Shown: positions 25,267 to 34,904 of the stretch, in pieces | Position numbering within the stretch: position 1 is the stretch's first letter | Layout of the letters: each line of letters opens with the position of its first letter | DNA from: Kutzneria buriramensis | GTDB lineage: Bacteria; Actinomycetota; Actinomycetes; Mycobacteriales; Pseudonocardiaceae | Direction: 5' to 3' | DNA length: 64,000 nucleotides | Assembly (NCBI RefSeq): GCF_043575855.1 | Contig: NZ_CP144375.1 | Span: 4,030,001-4,094,000 of the forward strand | Notes under the pieces: generated by a model | Seen by the model: the letters and a program-made list of their open reading frames with translations, nothing else | Told to the model about the DNA's origin: nothing | Databases searched by the model: none | Position numbers and translations under genes: made by a program

Positions 25267-26001
25267 ATGATGGACCCGAACACGATGACAGCGAGGGACG
25301 ACGACCGCCTCGCTCGGGTGCTGGCGGCCGTCCGGGCGCTGGCTCGTGCCGAGGACATGCCGGTCGCGGTCCGACACGTCTGTCAGGCGTGCGCGACGAT
25401 GGTGCGCGCCGGCGGGGTCGGGCTGTACCTGATCGGGGATCTGGGGTCGGGCGAGCCGATCTACGCCACCGACGTGGTCAGCGAGCGGATAATGGACACG
25501 CAGGTCACGGTCGGCGAGGGGCCGGGAGTCCAGGCCCTCGACGGGCTCAGTCCGATCCTGGCGCCCGAGCTGACGGACATCCCCAGCCAGCGCCGCTGGC
25601 CGCTGTTCACCCCGGCCGCGGTCGAGGCCGGGGCGGCCGCGGTGTTCGCGTTCCCGTTGGTCCAGCACGCGATCTCGGTCGGAGTCCTGGAGATCCACCG
25701 CGTGGTCGAGGGCAGGCTGTCCCGCGACGAGATCTCCGACGCGCTGTTGTTCGCCGAGGTGGCGGTGTCGCTGTTGGCCGACCTGGTCGAGGCCGACCCC
25801 GACGACGCCGAGGAGTTCGCGTGCGGCGTCGGCGCGCGATGGGGAGAGATACACCGAGCCATCGGCGTGGTGTCGATACAGCTGGAATCCGGCCTGACCG
25901 AGGCGTTCCTCAGACTGCGTGCCCGTGCCTTCGCCAGCGACCGGCCGCTGTCGGAGATCGCGGAGGACGTGCTCACGCAGCGCCTGCGGTTCACCCCGTG
26001 A
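25267..26001 (+). CDS. GAF and ANTAR domain protein
   Basis: 244 residues from ATG at 25267 (ATG 25243 would add eight residues; neither ribosome site is strong, and GGAAGG precedes the later one). Residues about 20-165 form a GAF sensor domain (GVGLYLIGDLGSGEPIYATD, TVGEGPGVQALD). The last about 60 residues form an ANTAR RNA-binding helix bundle (WGEIHRAIGVVSIQLESGLT, then EAFLRLRARAFA). ANTAR proteins bind paired RNA hairpins and prevent termination of target transcripts; the GAF domain may sense a small ligand. It sits between two LAL regulators, so it may be part of the same regulatory layer. Its RNA targets are not identifiable here. Confidence 0.88.
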   Translation: MMDPNTMTARDDDRLARVLAAVRALARAEDMPVAVRHVCQACATMVRAGGVGLYLIGDLGSGEPIYATDVVSERIMDTQVTVGEGPGVQALDGLSPILAPELTDIPSQRRWPLFTPAAVEAGAAAVFAFPLVQHAISVGVLEIHRVVEGRLSRDEISDALLFAEVAVSLLADLVEADPDDAEEFACGVGARWGEIHRAIGVVSIQLESGLTEAFLRLRARAFASDRPLSEIAEDVLTQRLRFTP

Positions 26002-26322
26002 GGTGAGGCCCACCACGGCGAAGACCTCGACGCAGCCGCGAACCTGAGGACACATCGGTTTCTTCGGTCGGCCTGGCCAGTATGCGGCAAGGACCACTAC
26101 ACGCCTTGCCGACTCGGTTCTTTTCTGCTGCCGGTCCGCTAGCGTCGCTGCGGGACCGGAGAAGGAGGTGACTCCAACGGATTGCGCGATCGCATCGCGC
26201 ATGTATAGCGCATGGACACATGTACGCATGGCCGACGATGGCGCACAGGGACACGCACAGAGGCAGGGAAACGCGAGCCGATACCAGTGTGCCCGGACCA
26301 TAGCAGACAACACGGAGATGTC
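26002..26322. other. Gap with hairpin followed by an unusually strong ribosome site
   Basis: At 26141-26170 an imperfect stem-loop (CCGGTCC pairing with GGACCGG) is followed at once by GAAGGAGGTGA, near-perfect to the 16S tail. The only start in range (TTG at 26183) opens an 8-codon frame. The arrangement looks like a leader or ANTAR-type RNA structure rather than a gene. Confidence 0.35.
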
Positions 26323-26496
26323 ATGCCGAAGCGTCACAAGCTACTGGTTCTCATCATGACCGAAGTTCTCATGGCCGCGATCGGCGCTATGCTGGGGACA
26401 GCCGCGCGCGTTGTGTTCTCGACCGGCTCCGTCCAGGCCCGCCGCACGATTCCCCTTGCCACAGGCCAATCGCCCGGTCCAGCTGGAAGTGCGTGA
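26323..26496 (+). CDS. Possible single-pass small membrane protein
   Basis: 57 codons from ATG at 26323 with GGAG five bases upstream. A basic N-terminus (MPKRHK) is followed by one long hydrophobic helix (LLVLIMTEVLMAAIGAMLG) and a polar Pro/Gly tail. The layout fits a small N-in membrane peptide. No family was recognised and codon bias is not decisive, so it is kept as a possibility. Confidence 0.38.
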   Translation: MPKRHKLLVLIMTEVLMAAIGAMLGTAARVVFSTGSVQARRTIPLATGQSPGPAGSA

Positions 26497-26826
26497 ACGT
26501 CGCCCACGGCAACGAAACCGTCGGCCTCCCGTAGGTGAATCTCATCCGCTGCACCGAACGAGTGCCGCCAACGCTGGGCCGCTCAGCGGAAAGCGACAAG
26601 CGGCTGAGCGGGTGATGCTGACCGTACGGCGACGGCATGGAGTTGCACACCTTCTCCGGCCAGGTCCATTCTGGCCTCAGCTGGTGACAACCACCAGGCC
26701 GCACAGGTCGATGAAACATCACGGTGGGGCCAGCAGTGTGAATCCGCTGCGGCAACCGTGAGATTCCGCCATGGCGCCGGCAATCGACACGCAAAGCATT
26801 TCATCCAGCCGAGGAACTTCAGTGAC
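26497..26826. other. Gap upstream of the methyltransferase, no gene recognised
   Basis: Frames here lack coding bias. Presumed promoter region of the methyltransferase; no specific motif identified. Confidence 0.4.
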
Positions 26827-27999
26827 ATGACCGTCTCCAACGTGGCCGACCCACGCAAGCGGTTCGCGTACGACCTCAGCCAACGAGGACTGCTGCGGGA
26901 CCCGCAGCTGCACGCGGCGTTCGATCAGGTGCCGCGCGAGGCCTTTCTCCGCCACTTCTTCCGGCCGGCGCTGGACGGAGCGTCCTACGACACGGTCGAC
27001 TTCCGGCATCCCGCATGGCTGGACATGGTGTACAGCGACGGCGCCTGGCCCATCCAGCTCGACGGTCGGATCTGCGCGTGGGAGCTGCCGCACGGCTGCC
27101 GGTCGCTCAAGGGCTTGCCCACCAGCACGAGCACGTCGCCGAGTCTGGCCGCGATGATGCTCGAGCAGCTCGATCTGCGCTGCGGGCACCAGGTGTTGGA
27201 GATCGGGACCGGCAGCGGCTACACGACGGCCGTGCTCTGCCACCGGCTCGGCTCGCCACTGGTGACGTCGATCGACATCGACCCGGTGCTGGTCGACCGG
27301 GCACGCGCCCAGCTGGACAGCTGTGGCTACTACCCGGCCCTGGGCATCTCCGACCACGTCGGCGGGGTCGCGGGCAACGACCCCTACGACCGTCTGATCG
27401 CCACCTGCGGCGTGCCCTCGATACCGCCCGCCTGGCTCACGCAGGTCCGGCCGGCCGGCGTGATCCTCGCGCAGATCTACCGGGAACTCGGCGTCAACGC
27501 GCTCGTCCGCCTCACCGTCGACGACGAGCACTCGGCCCGGGGCTTCTTCCTGCCGTACCAGGGTGGCTTCGCCCCGACCCGGTCGTACCGGCCGATCGAC
27601 CCCGGCCAACGCTTCCGGCGCGCCATCCACGAACACGGCACGGTCCGCCCGACCGAGCCGGAACTGGCGCTGGCTCTGCCCAACCAGGCGGCGTCCCTGG
27701 TCATGTTCGCCGGGCTGCTGATGCCCGGGGTGGCGCGGTTGGACCTTCGGCCGCCGTCCCGTGAGCCGCAGACCTGGCTGTTCCACCCCGACGGCTCCTG
27801 GGCGCGTCACAACACCAGGAGCCACACCGTCGAACAACACGGTCCCCGCCTCCTGTGGGACCACGTCGAACGCTTCTACCGCGAGTGGTGCGCCCTCGGT
27901 CGACCGTCGCGCGAGCGCTTCGGGCTCACGGTGACCACCGAGCTCCAGTGGCTGTGGCTGGACTCTCCCCGCGGCGATCACCAGTGGGTGTTGCCCTGA
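26827..27999 (+). CDS. Protein-L-isoaspartate O-methyltransferase-like enzyme
   Basis: 390 residues from ATG at 26827, preceded by GAGGAA. The N-terminal lobe has VPREAFLRHFF and TSTSPSLAAMMLEQL, and the SAM-binding motif I VLEIGTGSGYTTAVL lies near residue 125, followed by VTSIDIDPVLVDRARAQL. All are hallmarks of the PCMT/PIMT family. The C-terminal about 170 residues are longer than in repair PIMTs, as in RiPP-associated members, which methylate Asp in a modified peptide and lead to succinimide or isoaspartate. Asp residues occur in both precursor peptides of this window, but a link is inference only. It lies between two paralogous LAL regulators and 69 bp before the second one. Confidence 0.82.
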   Translation: MTVSNVADPRKRFAYDLSQRGLLRDPQLHAAFDQVPREAFLRHFFRPALDGASYDTVDFRHPAWLDMVYSDGAWPIQLDGRICAWELPHGCRSLKGLPTSTSTSPSLAAMMLEQLDLRCGHQVLEIGTGSGYTTAVLCHRLGSPLVTSIDIDPVLVDRARAQLDSCGYYPALGISDHVGGVAGNDPYDRLIATCGVPSIPPAWLTQVRPAGVILAQIYRELGVNALVRLTVDDEHSARGFFLPYQGGFAPTRSYRPIDPGQRFRRAIHEHGTVRPTEPELALALPNQAASLVMFAGLLMPGVARLDLRPPSREPQTWLFHPDGSWARHNTRSHTVEQHGPRLLWDHVERFYREWCALGRPSRERFGLTVTTELQWLWLDSPRGDHQWVLP

Positions 28000-28068
28000 G
28001 CGGGACCGCACGCCCGACGCGGCCCGGAGCCCGCCGACGACCAACCATCTTCCTGGGGAGGGGAACCG

Positions 28069-30393
28069 ATGCCACCGCAGTGGCAGGGCCGGCTGCCTGG
28101 CAGCGCGACGAACTTCGTGAGCCGTCGTCGGGAGCTCGCCGCCGCCCGCAAGTTGCTGTCGACCAGTCGTCTGGTCACGATGACGGGCGTTTCGGGCATC
28201 GGCAAGTCCCGGCTGGCGCTGCGCCTGGCGATGGACGTGCGACCGGCGTTCTCCGACGGCGTCTGGCTGGTCGAGCTCGCCGGATGTGACAACGCCGAAC
28301 TGCTCGCCGAGACCGTCGCGGTCGACCTCGACGTGGACCACCGGAGCGGGTCACCCGTCGTGCACACGCTGTCCGCCTTCCTCGCGGACAAGAGGATGTT
28401 GCTGGTGCTGGACCACTGCGACGGCCTTGCGGCCGCGTGCACGACGCTGATCCGAGCATTGCTCGCAGCCTCGCCGCGGCTGCACGTACTCGTGACGAGC
28501 CGGAACGCGTTGCAGATGGGCGGCGAGCGCGTCTTCCCGGTGCCCCCCTTGACGGTGCCGCACCTGGATCGACTTCCGCCCGCCACGGGGCTCAACCACT
28601 ACGGCGCGGTCCGCCTCTTCGCGGCGCGGGCGGCCGCCGCCCAGCCCGGATTCGTCGTCGACGAGAGCAACTGGGCCGATGTCGCCTGGATCTGCCGGCG
28701 GGTGGACGGAATTCCGCTGGCCGTCGAGCTCGCGGCCGCGCAGTTGCGCGCGATGCCGTTGCGCCGGTTGGTCGATCTGCTCGACGCGCACTTCCGCGAG
28801 CGCACCAAGGCGGTCGAACTGGCGGCCCCGCACCGGTTGCGGCCGCAGCCGGTGATCGACTGGCACTTCGACCTGTGCACGCCGGCGGAACGCCAGGTGT
28901 GGAAGCGGTTGGCGGTCTTCCCCAGCAGCTACGACCTCGCCGCCGCCGAGGCGGTCTGCGGGGGCGACGACGTCCGCGCCGAGGAGGTGGCCGGCATCGT
29001 GACGAGCCTGCTGGACAAGGGAATCGTGCACCGCCGCCAGGACGGCACCGCGGACGAGGGGGTCCGCTACCAGCTGCTCGCCCCGATGCGCCAGTACGGT
29101 CTGGAGCACCGGTCCAGGTCCACGCGGCGGCCGGATCCGAGGATCCGTCACCGCGACCACTACCTGAGCCTGGTGACCGTTGCCGGCACCGACTGGTTCA
29201 GCTCACGCCAGGCGCTGTGGAGCGAGCGGCTACGCAAGGAGCGCGACAACCTCCGGACCGCGATCGCCTACTGCCTGACCGAACGCGGCAAGCCCGCGCT
29301 GGCGCTGCGGATCACCTCGACGCTGCTGCACTTCTGGCTTGTCACCGGCGAACTGCACGAGGGCCGGCACTGGCTCGACCGGGCGATCGCGGCCGACCCC
29401 TCCCCCACCGCCGAGCGCGCCAACGCCCTGTCCGCACGGGCCATTCTCACGACGCTGATGGGCGACCTGGACCAGGCCGGGCCGTCGCTCGCGGAGGCGG
29501 AGGATCTGGCCCGGCGACTGAACGATCGGCGTTCGCAGGCGTACACACAGCTGGGTCTGTCGATGCTGACCACCCATCGGGGCGACCTGGCCGGCGCCAT
29601 GATCTTCGCCGAGAAGGCGCTCGCGGGATTCCGCGACACCGGCGACCACGCCGGGGCGCACGCCGCCCTGTCGCAGGTGGCCATCGACGCGGCGCTGCTC
29701 GGCGACGCCACCGCGACCGGTCGGGCCGAGGAAGGTCTCGCGCTGTGCATCGCCAGGCAGGCCGGCCGGGCCATGCCGCATGCGCTGTGGGTCGCGGCGT
29801 TCGCCGCCTGGCGGCGTGACGAGTTGCGGCGCGCCACCGCCCTGGCCCAGAGCGCGCTGCGACTGCTCCGCCCGGGCACCGATCGACTGGCCGTCGCGCT
29901 GACGCTGAAGCTGTTGGCCTGGACGGCGATCGGGCAGAACCAGCACACGAAGGCGGCCCGGCTGCTCGGCGCCAGCTCCTCGCGTTGGCTGCCGGCCGAA
30001 CTGGCGGTGGTGCAGTCGCAGCACTACGCGGCGTTCGACCACCGATGCGAGCACGGATCACGACAGAGTCTGGGTGACCACCAGTTCGCGACCGTCTACC
30101 ACCAGGGCGCCCAACTCGGCTTCGATCAGGCGATCGGCTACGGCCTGGGCATGCCGGCGGCCGACCGGCCGCCCGCCGAGTGGACGCGGCCGCACGGAGC
30201 ACGCTCGCTCACCCAACGGGAACAACAGGTCGCCGAACTGGTCGCGCAGGGCATGCGGAACAAGGACATCGCGGCCACCCTGCTCATCGCGCGACGCACG
30301 GCCGAGGCACACGTCGAGAGCATCCTCACCAAGTTCGGCTTCACCACGAGGGCTGAGATCACGGCCTGGATCGCCGGTACCGATCAACCCTGA
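28069..30393 (+). CDS. LAL-type regulator (second copy), ATPase plus LuxR HTH
   Basis: 774 residues, ATG at 28069 after GGGGAGGGGAACC. Same architecture as the protein at 22584: FVSRRRELAAARKLL, Walker A GVSGIGKSRLALRLA (Lys near 46), MLLVLDHCDGLA, ICRRVDGIPLAVELAAAQLR, a TPR-like central part and a C-terminal LuxR helix-turn-helix (LTQREQQVAELVAQGMRNKD, about 705-765). The two are clearly paralogous across their length. It may form an operon with the methyltransferase just upstream. Likely an activator of a nearby cluster; the target cannot be read from sequence. Confidence 0.9.
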   Translation: MPPQWQGRLPGSATNFVSRRRELAAARKLLSTSRLVTMTGVSGIGKSRLALRLAMDVRPAFSDGVWLVELAGCDNAELLAETVAVDLDVDHRSGSPVVHTLSAFLADKRMLLVLDHCDGLAAACTTLIRALLAASPRLHVLVTSRNALQMGGERVFPVPPLTVPHLDRLPPATGLNHYGAVRLFAARAAAAQPGFVVDESNWADVAWICRRVDGIPLAVELAAAQLRAMPLRRLVDLLDAHFRERTKAVELAAPHRLRPQPVIDWHFDLCTPAERQVWKRLAVFPSSYDLAAAEAVCGGDDVRAEEVAGIVTSLLDKGIVHRRQDGTADEGVRYQLLAPMRQYGLEHRSRSTRRPDPRIRHRDHYLSLVTVAGTDWFSSRQALWSERLRKERDNLRTAIAYCLTERGKPALALRITSTLLHFWLVTGELHEGRHWLDRAIAADPSPTAERANALSARAILTTLMGDLDQAGPSLAEAEDLARRLNDRRSQAYTQLGLSMLTTHRGDLAGAMIFAEKALAGFRDTGDHAGAHAALSQVAIDAALLGDATATGRAEEGLALCIARQAGRAMPHALWVAAFAAWRRDELRRATALAQSALRLLRPGTDRLAVALTLKLLAWTAIGQNQHTKAARLLGASSSRWLPAELAVVQSQHYAAFDHRCEHGSRQSLGDHQFATVYHQGAQLGFDQAIGYGLGMPAADRPPAEWTRPHGARSLTQREQQVAELVAQGMRNKDIAATLLIARRTAEAHVESILTKFGFTTRAEITAWIAGTDQP

Positions 30394-30738
30394 CAACCCC
30401 TCGTCTTCGCGCCGGCGCTCACGGCGCCGCACCCGGCGAGTAGGTAGTTCTCCCGTAGCCCGCCCAGGAGGCGCACGCCACACTCACACTCGTTCGTACA
30501 CACCAGATTCACTCGATATTCAGCAGTCAGCGAACGAGGTTATGACGAGTGGCACTCGACAACAGCAGTCCGGCCGAGTTCATCGGCACGGCAACGAATC
30601 GGTGGCGGGTAATGGTCCCTGACGCAATCACGCCATCAAACGTCATTCCGAGGATGGTCATGTCCCCGTCACGATCTCGCTTACCACTCAACAACCAACC
30701 GATGAGGCCACCGTTTCATCCTGTAGAGACGAGGGATC
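30394..30738. other. Intergenic region carrying the second AGGTAGTTCTCCCGT motif
   Basis: No gene. The 15-mer AGGTAGTTCTCCCGT at 30442-30456 is identical to that at 25101-25115 but has no flanking inverted repeat. It is about 280 bp upstream of the subtilase start and 50 bp past the LAL stop. Confidence 0.45.
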
Positions 30739-33700
30739 ATGACGGCTGAACAACACCGCGGCCGCCGGCCACAGTCCGGCTGGCGCGCCACTCTGGTGAT
30801 CGCCCTCGGCGCGCTGACCGCCTCCCTGCTGACAACGGTCGTCCCGGCGACCGCGTCGGCCGCCCCCGTCGCGTCACGCGGCGCCGAAGGAACCGGCGCC
30901 CGGCCGGCGCCGTCCTACCGGGTCACCCTGGTGACCGGCGACGTGGTGACCTACACCGCACCCGCCAACGCCGCGCCCTCGGCCACGGTCGAGCCGGCGA
31001 CCAGGCCCGGGCCGGCTCCGGTGTTCTCCATCGGCTCCGGACACGACGGCTACTACGTGATCCCGTCCGACGCGTCCCCGTACGTGGCCTCTGGGCTGCT
31101 CGACCGCGAGCTGTTCGACGTCAAGGAACTCGTCGCCGAGGGACTCGACGATTCCTCGGCCAAGGCGCTGCCGATGATCCTCGGGTACGGCGACCATCCC
31201 TCCGGCGACACCCTCTCCCACCGGGTGCATGCCCTTCCCTCGGCGGACAAGGAGCTGTCGCTGCCCAGCGCGGAAGCGGCGGCGGTGCGGGTCGACCGGG
31301 GTGGTCTCACCGGCTTCTGGCAGGCACTCGTCGGCGCGCAGGGGGACTCGCGGTTCAGCCCGCACACGCCGGCCAGCCACATCAGCACCGACCACATCAG
31401 CAAGGTGTCGCTGGACCGCCGGGTCCGAGCCAGCTCGGACAACCAGCAGCAGGGCACGCAGCAGATCGGCGCGCCCACCGCGTGGGCGGCCGGACTCGAC
31501 GGCGCCGGCGTGAAGGTCGCCGTGCTCGACACCGGCATCGACGCCAGCCATCCCGACCTGGCCGGCCGGGTGGTCGACGCCGCCAACTTCACCTCGGATC
31601 CCGACACCGGCGACGGTTTCGGCCACGGCACGCACGTCGCGTCCATCCTCGCCGGCTCGGGAGCGGCCTCCGGCGGCCGGTACCGCGGCGTGGCCGACGG
31701 GGTGCAGCTGCTCAACGGCAAGGTGCTCGACAGCTCCGGCTACGGCACGGAATCCAGTGTGATGGCCGGCATGCAGTGGGCGGTCCAGGCCGGCGCGCGC
31801 ATCGTCAACATGAGCCTCGGCGCCGGCGTGACCGACGGCACCGACCCGCTCAGCACCTTGCTGGACAGTCTCACCGCGCAGACCGGAGTGCTGTTCGTGG
31901 TCGCCGCCGGCAACGACGGCGCGGCCATGCAGGTGGAAACGCCGGCGGCGGCGGCCTCGGCGCTGGCGGTCGGCGCCGTCGACTCGACGTACCACATGGC
32001 GAGCTTCTCCAGTGCCGGGCCTCGCCTGCAGGACGCGGCGGTCAAGCCGGAGGTGACCGCGCCGGGCGTCGGCATCATCGCCGCCCGGGCGCGCAACACC
32101 TCGCTGGGCTCTCCGGTCGACGACCAGTACACCAAGATGTCCGGCACGTCCATGGCCACCCCGCACGTGGCCGGCACGGCGGCGCTGTTCGCGCAGTCCC
32201 ATCCGAACTGGCATGCCGCCGAGCTGAAGGCACTGATCACCTCCAGCGCGAAGGACACCGGCGCGCCGTGGTACCAGCAGGGCACCGGCTGCGTCGACGT
32301 CCCCAACGCGTTGGGCAGCGCGGCGCTCGGCCCGCCCGCGGTATCCCTCGGCCGACTGTCCAATGCGGACGGAAAGACGACGCGCACGGTGACCTACACC
32401 AATCTCACCGACAAGCCCGTCGACCTGTCCGTGGCCGTGTCCATGAACGAATGGGACGGCGACCACGCGCCCGCCGGCTCCGCCCGGCTGAACAAGACAT
32501 CCGTCTCCATACCGGCCAACGGCCAGGCCACCGTCAACCTGGCCGTGGACACCGCGGCCGGCCCCACCGGCCCCTACGGCGGCGCGATCACCGCGACGAC
32601 CCGCGACGGCATCCCGATCCGCAGCGGCGTCAGCTTCTATTCCGAGTCCCGGACGTTCCCGCTGACGGCCACCGTGACCGACTCTCACGGCGCGGCGGCG
32701 ACGCCGGCCAGCGGAGCGCTGACCATCACGCGCGACGACTACGACTGGGCCCACCCCAACGCCAACGATCCGTTCATCCCGCCGATGTTCATGATGCCGC
32801 TGACGAACGGCACCGGCACCATGGATGTGCCCGCGGGCAGGTACTCGACGTCGACGGTCACGATGGAGCAGGACACGGCCGTCCGGCGGGCGAACCTCCT
32901 GGTGGCCTCGGAGACCACTGTGGACGGTCCGACGACGATCTCGCTCGACGCGCGCAAGGCCGTGCCCATCGGCGCCTCGACGGGGCAGCCGACGGATCTG
33001 CGGGAGCAGTTCGTCTCGGTGCAGCGTGACCTGCCCGACGACCCCCTGCCCACGTCCAGCGCCTTCCTCGCTCCGGCGGCGGGATGGCAGACCTACGTGA
33101 CGCCCACCGCCCCGGCGCGGCGCGGATCGATCTCGGCCACGGATCGGTTGACCCTCAGCCAGTCGGTGGTGGACCTGGAGATGCGCACGCCGAGCCGGCT
33201 GGCCCTGCATCCGCTCTACGACCCGGCCGCTGTCACGGGCAAACTCCCCAAGGAGGCGACCGCCTCGCCGGCGTTGGTCGGATCCCTGGACGCGGCGGGC
33301 TTCGACGCGGCCGCCGTCAAGGACAGGCTCGCCGTGGTGGGCCTGACCGTGCCAGCGGGCACGGCGAACCCGACCGGTTACCTGTCGCAGGCGGTGCAGC
33401 AGGCGGCGAGCGCGGCGAGCCAGCGCGGTGCTCTCGCCCTCGTTCCGTACGTCGATGCCGCCGACGCGTTACCGATCACCGGCCTGAGCGGTGTCGGGCT
33501 CCCCGTGCTGGCGCTCAGCGGAAAGGAAGGCCGGCAGCTGGCCGACCTCGCCAGGAGCGGAAGCGGCACGCTGTCACTGCGGGCCAAGGCGAAGCCCGAC
33601 TACATGGACAACCTGTTCTTCCGCAACCGCAACGGCATCTCCGCGGACCAGGTTCGCAAGGTCGATCACGCGGGCATGGTCCAGGTGCCGACCCGGTACC

Positions 33701-34779
33701 ACGGCGACCGGCCGGACCTGGTGTTCAAGAAGCAGTGGTTCGCCTTCCCCACCGACAGCCCGTCCGGCATGGCACTGACCGGAACGCTGCTCCGCGGCCC
33801 GACCGCGCTGGTCGAGTACATCGGGCCGACGGACGACCACGTGTACTGGAAGCGGGCCGTGTCGGAGTTCGCCCCCGACGCCGCGGGGAATCCGGACCGG
33901 TCCACGATGTTCAGCCTGTACTCGAACGACGTGTTCCGCGGCTCCGGCCTCCGGCCGATGGAGAACTGGTTCCAGGCGCCGATCCATGGCGGAGCCGCGC
34001 AACAGAGCGCGTCCGCGGCCAACGGCACGGCGCCGGTGCTGTGCGCGTTCTGCCTCAGCGACACGAGGCGGTTCGTGCCGGCGCTGCAGTGGATGGACTC
34101 GACACCGGGACACACGGTCGACCCCTGGCAGAGCGGGCAGTACGTGCCGGTGGCGCATCTGTTCCAGGACGACAAGGAGATCTCGGCCATCGGTGGCCTG
34201 CCCATCGCCGCACCCGAGTTCGCGCTGCCGAGCACGAACGCGAGCTACCGCCTCCAGACCGTGGACGATCTGCCCTCGAAGCCGGTGTTCGGGTGGCCGA
34301 GCGCGGCGATCCAGAGCAGGGCCACCCAGACCACCACGTCGTGGACCTTCCAGCCGCGACAGCCGGCCGGTCCGCTGGCCCCCGGCTACCGCTGCCTCCA
34401 GGACTGGTCGGCCTGTGCCTACCAACCGCTGCTCCAGGTCAACTACGACCTCGGCCTGGACCTGCTCAACCAGGCTCCCGCCGGCCGGCCGCACACCTTC
34501 GAGGTCACCGTCGGCTACCACCCGGCGGCCCTGCCGCCGGCCCAGGTCACCCAGTTGCGACTGTGGTACTCGACCAACGACGGCGGCAGCTGGCAGCAGG
34601 CGGCGGTGAGCGGCGGTGTCGGGGGCCGCTACCAGGTGCACGTCACCGATCCGACGATGGGCGCCCTCGGCACGACCGGGTTCGTGTCGCTCCGGTTGGA
34701 GGCGTCGGACCTGGCGGGCAACCGGATGAACCAGACCGTTCTGCGCGCCTACGCGCTCACCGACAAGCCGGTCGAATGA
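30739..34779 (+). CDS. Large secreted S8 subtilisin-like protease
   Basis: 1346 residues, ATG at 30739 after GAGGGA. A signal peptide (basic start, hydrophobic helix to about residue 40, ATASAAP cleavage region) and a pro-region precede an S8 catalytic domain with the triad Asp264 (VAVLDTGID), His299 (GHGTHVAS) and Ser471 (GTSMATPHVAG). Asn is seen in VVAAGNDG for the oxyanion hole. About 800 further residues follow: beta-rich C-terminal domains including an Fn3-like NLTDKPVDLSVAVSMNEWDG region. An extracellular general or processing protease is expected. It faces a subtilisin-inhibitor gene across a terminator. It could trim a RiPP leader outside the cell, but nothing in the sequence proves this. 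Confidence 0.93.
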   Translation: MTAEQHRGRRPQSGWRATLVIALGALTASLLTTVVPATASAAPVASRGAEGTGARPAPSYRVTLVTGDVVTYTAPANAAPSATVEPATRPGPAPVFSIGSGHDGYYVIPSDASPYVASGLLDRELFDVKELVAEGLDDSSAKALPMILGYGDHPSGDTLSHRVHALPSADKELSLPSAEAAAVRVDRGGLTGFWQALVGAQGDSRFSPHTPASHISTDHISKVSLDRRVRASSDNQQQGTQQIGAPTAWAAGLDGAGVKVAVLDTGIDASHPDLAGRVVDAANFTSDPDTGDGFGHGTHVASILAGSGAASGGRYRGVADGVQLLNGKVLDSSGYGTESSVMAGMQWAVQAGARIVNMSLGAGVTDGTDPLSTLLDSLTAQTGVLFVVAAGNDGAAMQVETPAAAASALAVGAVDSTYHMASFSSAGPRLQDAAVKPEVTAPGVGIIAARARNTSLGSPVDDQYTKMSGTSMATPHVAGTAALFAQSHPNWHAAELKALITSSAKDTGAPWYQQGTGCVDVPNALGSAALGPPAVSLGRLSNADGKTTRTVTYTNLTDKPVDLSVAVSMNEWDGDHAPAGSARLNKTSVSIPANGQATVNLAVDTAAGPTGPYGGAITATTRDGIPIRSGVSFYSESRTFPLTATVTDSHGAAATPASGALTITRDDYDWAHPNANDPFIPPMFMMPLTNGTGTMDVPAGRYSTSTVTMEQDTAVRRANLLVASETTVDGPTTISLDARKAVPIGASTGQPTDLREQFVSVQRDLPDDPLPTSSAFLAPAAGWQTYVTPTAPARRGSISATDRLTLSQSVVDLEMRTPSRLALHPLYDPAAVTGKLPKEATASPALVGSLDAAGFDAAAVKDRLAVVGLTVPAGTANPTGYLSQAVQQAASAASQRGALALVPYVDAADALPITGLSGVGLPVLALSGKEGRQLADLARSGSGTLSLRAKAKPDYMDNLFFRNRNGISADQVRKVDHAGMVQVPTRYHGDRPDLVFKKQWFAFPTDSPSGMALTGTLLRGPTALVEYIGPTDDHVYWKRAVSEFAPDAAGNPDRSTMFSLYSNDVFRGSGLRPMENWFQAPIHGGAAQQSASAANGTAPVLCAFCLSDTRRFVPALQWMDSTPGHTVDPWQSGQYVPVAHLFQDDKEISAIGGLPIAAPEFALPSTNASYRLQTVDDLPSKPVFGWPSAAIQSRATQTTTSWTFQPRQPAGPLAPGYRCLQDWSACAYQPLLQVNYDLGLDLLNQAPAGRPHTFEVTVGYHPAALPPAQVTQLRLWYSTNDGGSWQQAAVSGGVGGRYQVHVTDPTMGALGTTGFVSLRLEASDLAGNRMNQTVLRAYALTDKPVE

Positions 34780-34818
34780 CACGTATGGAAGGAGAACGGC
34801 GGGCCTAGCGACAAGCGT

Positions 34819-34854
34819 GACGGGTGGTGCCACCCCTGCCAGGCACCACCCGTC
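34819..34854. terminator. Strong stem-loop between subtilase and inhibitor genes
   Basis: A perfect 13-bp stem (GACGGGTGGTGCC and its complement) with a 10-nt loop lies 40 bp past the subtilase stop and 50 bp from the convergent inhibitor stop. It can end transcription from both sides. Confidence 0.75.
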
Positions 34855-34904
34855 CGCAACCCCGTCACCTGCCCGGGGTTTCTCGTCCCCGACCCGCGAG
34901 GGGA

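Noticed and set aside
30874..33210. Minus-strand frame of about 780 codons
   Set aside because: Antisense to the subtilase with intact catalytic triad; composition is antisense-like.
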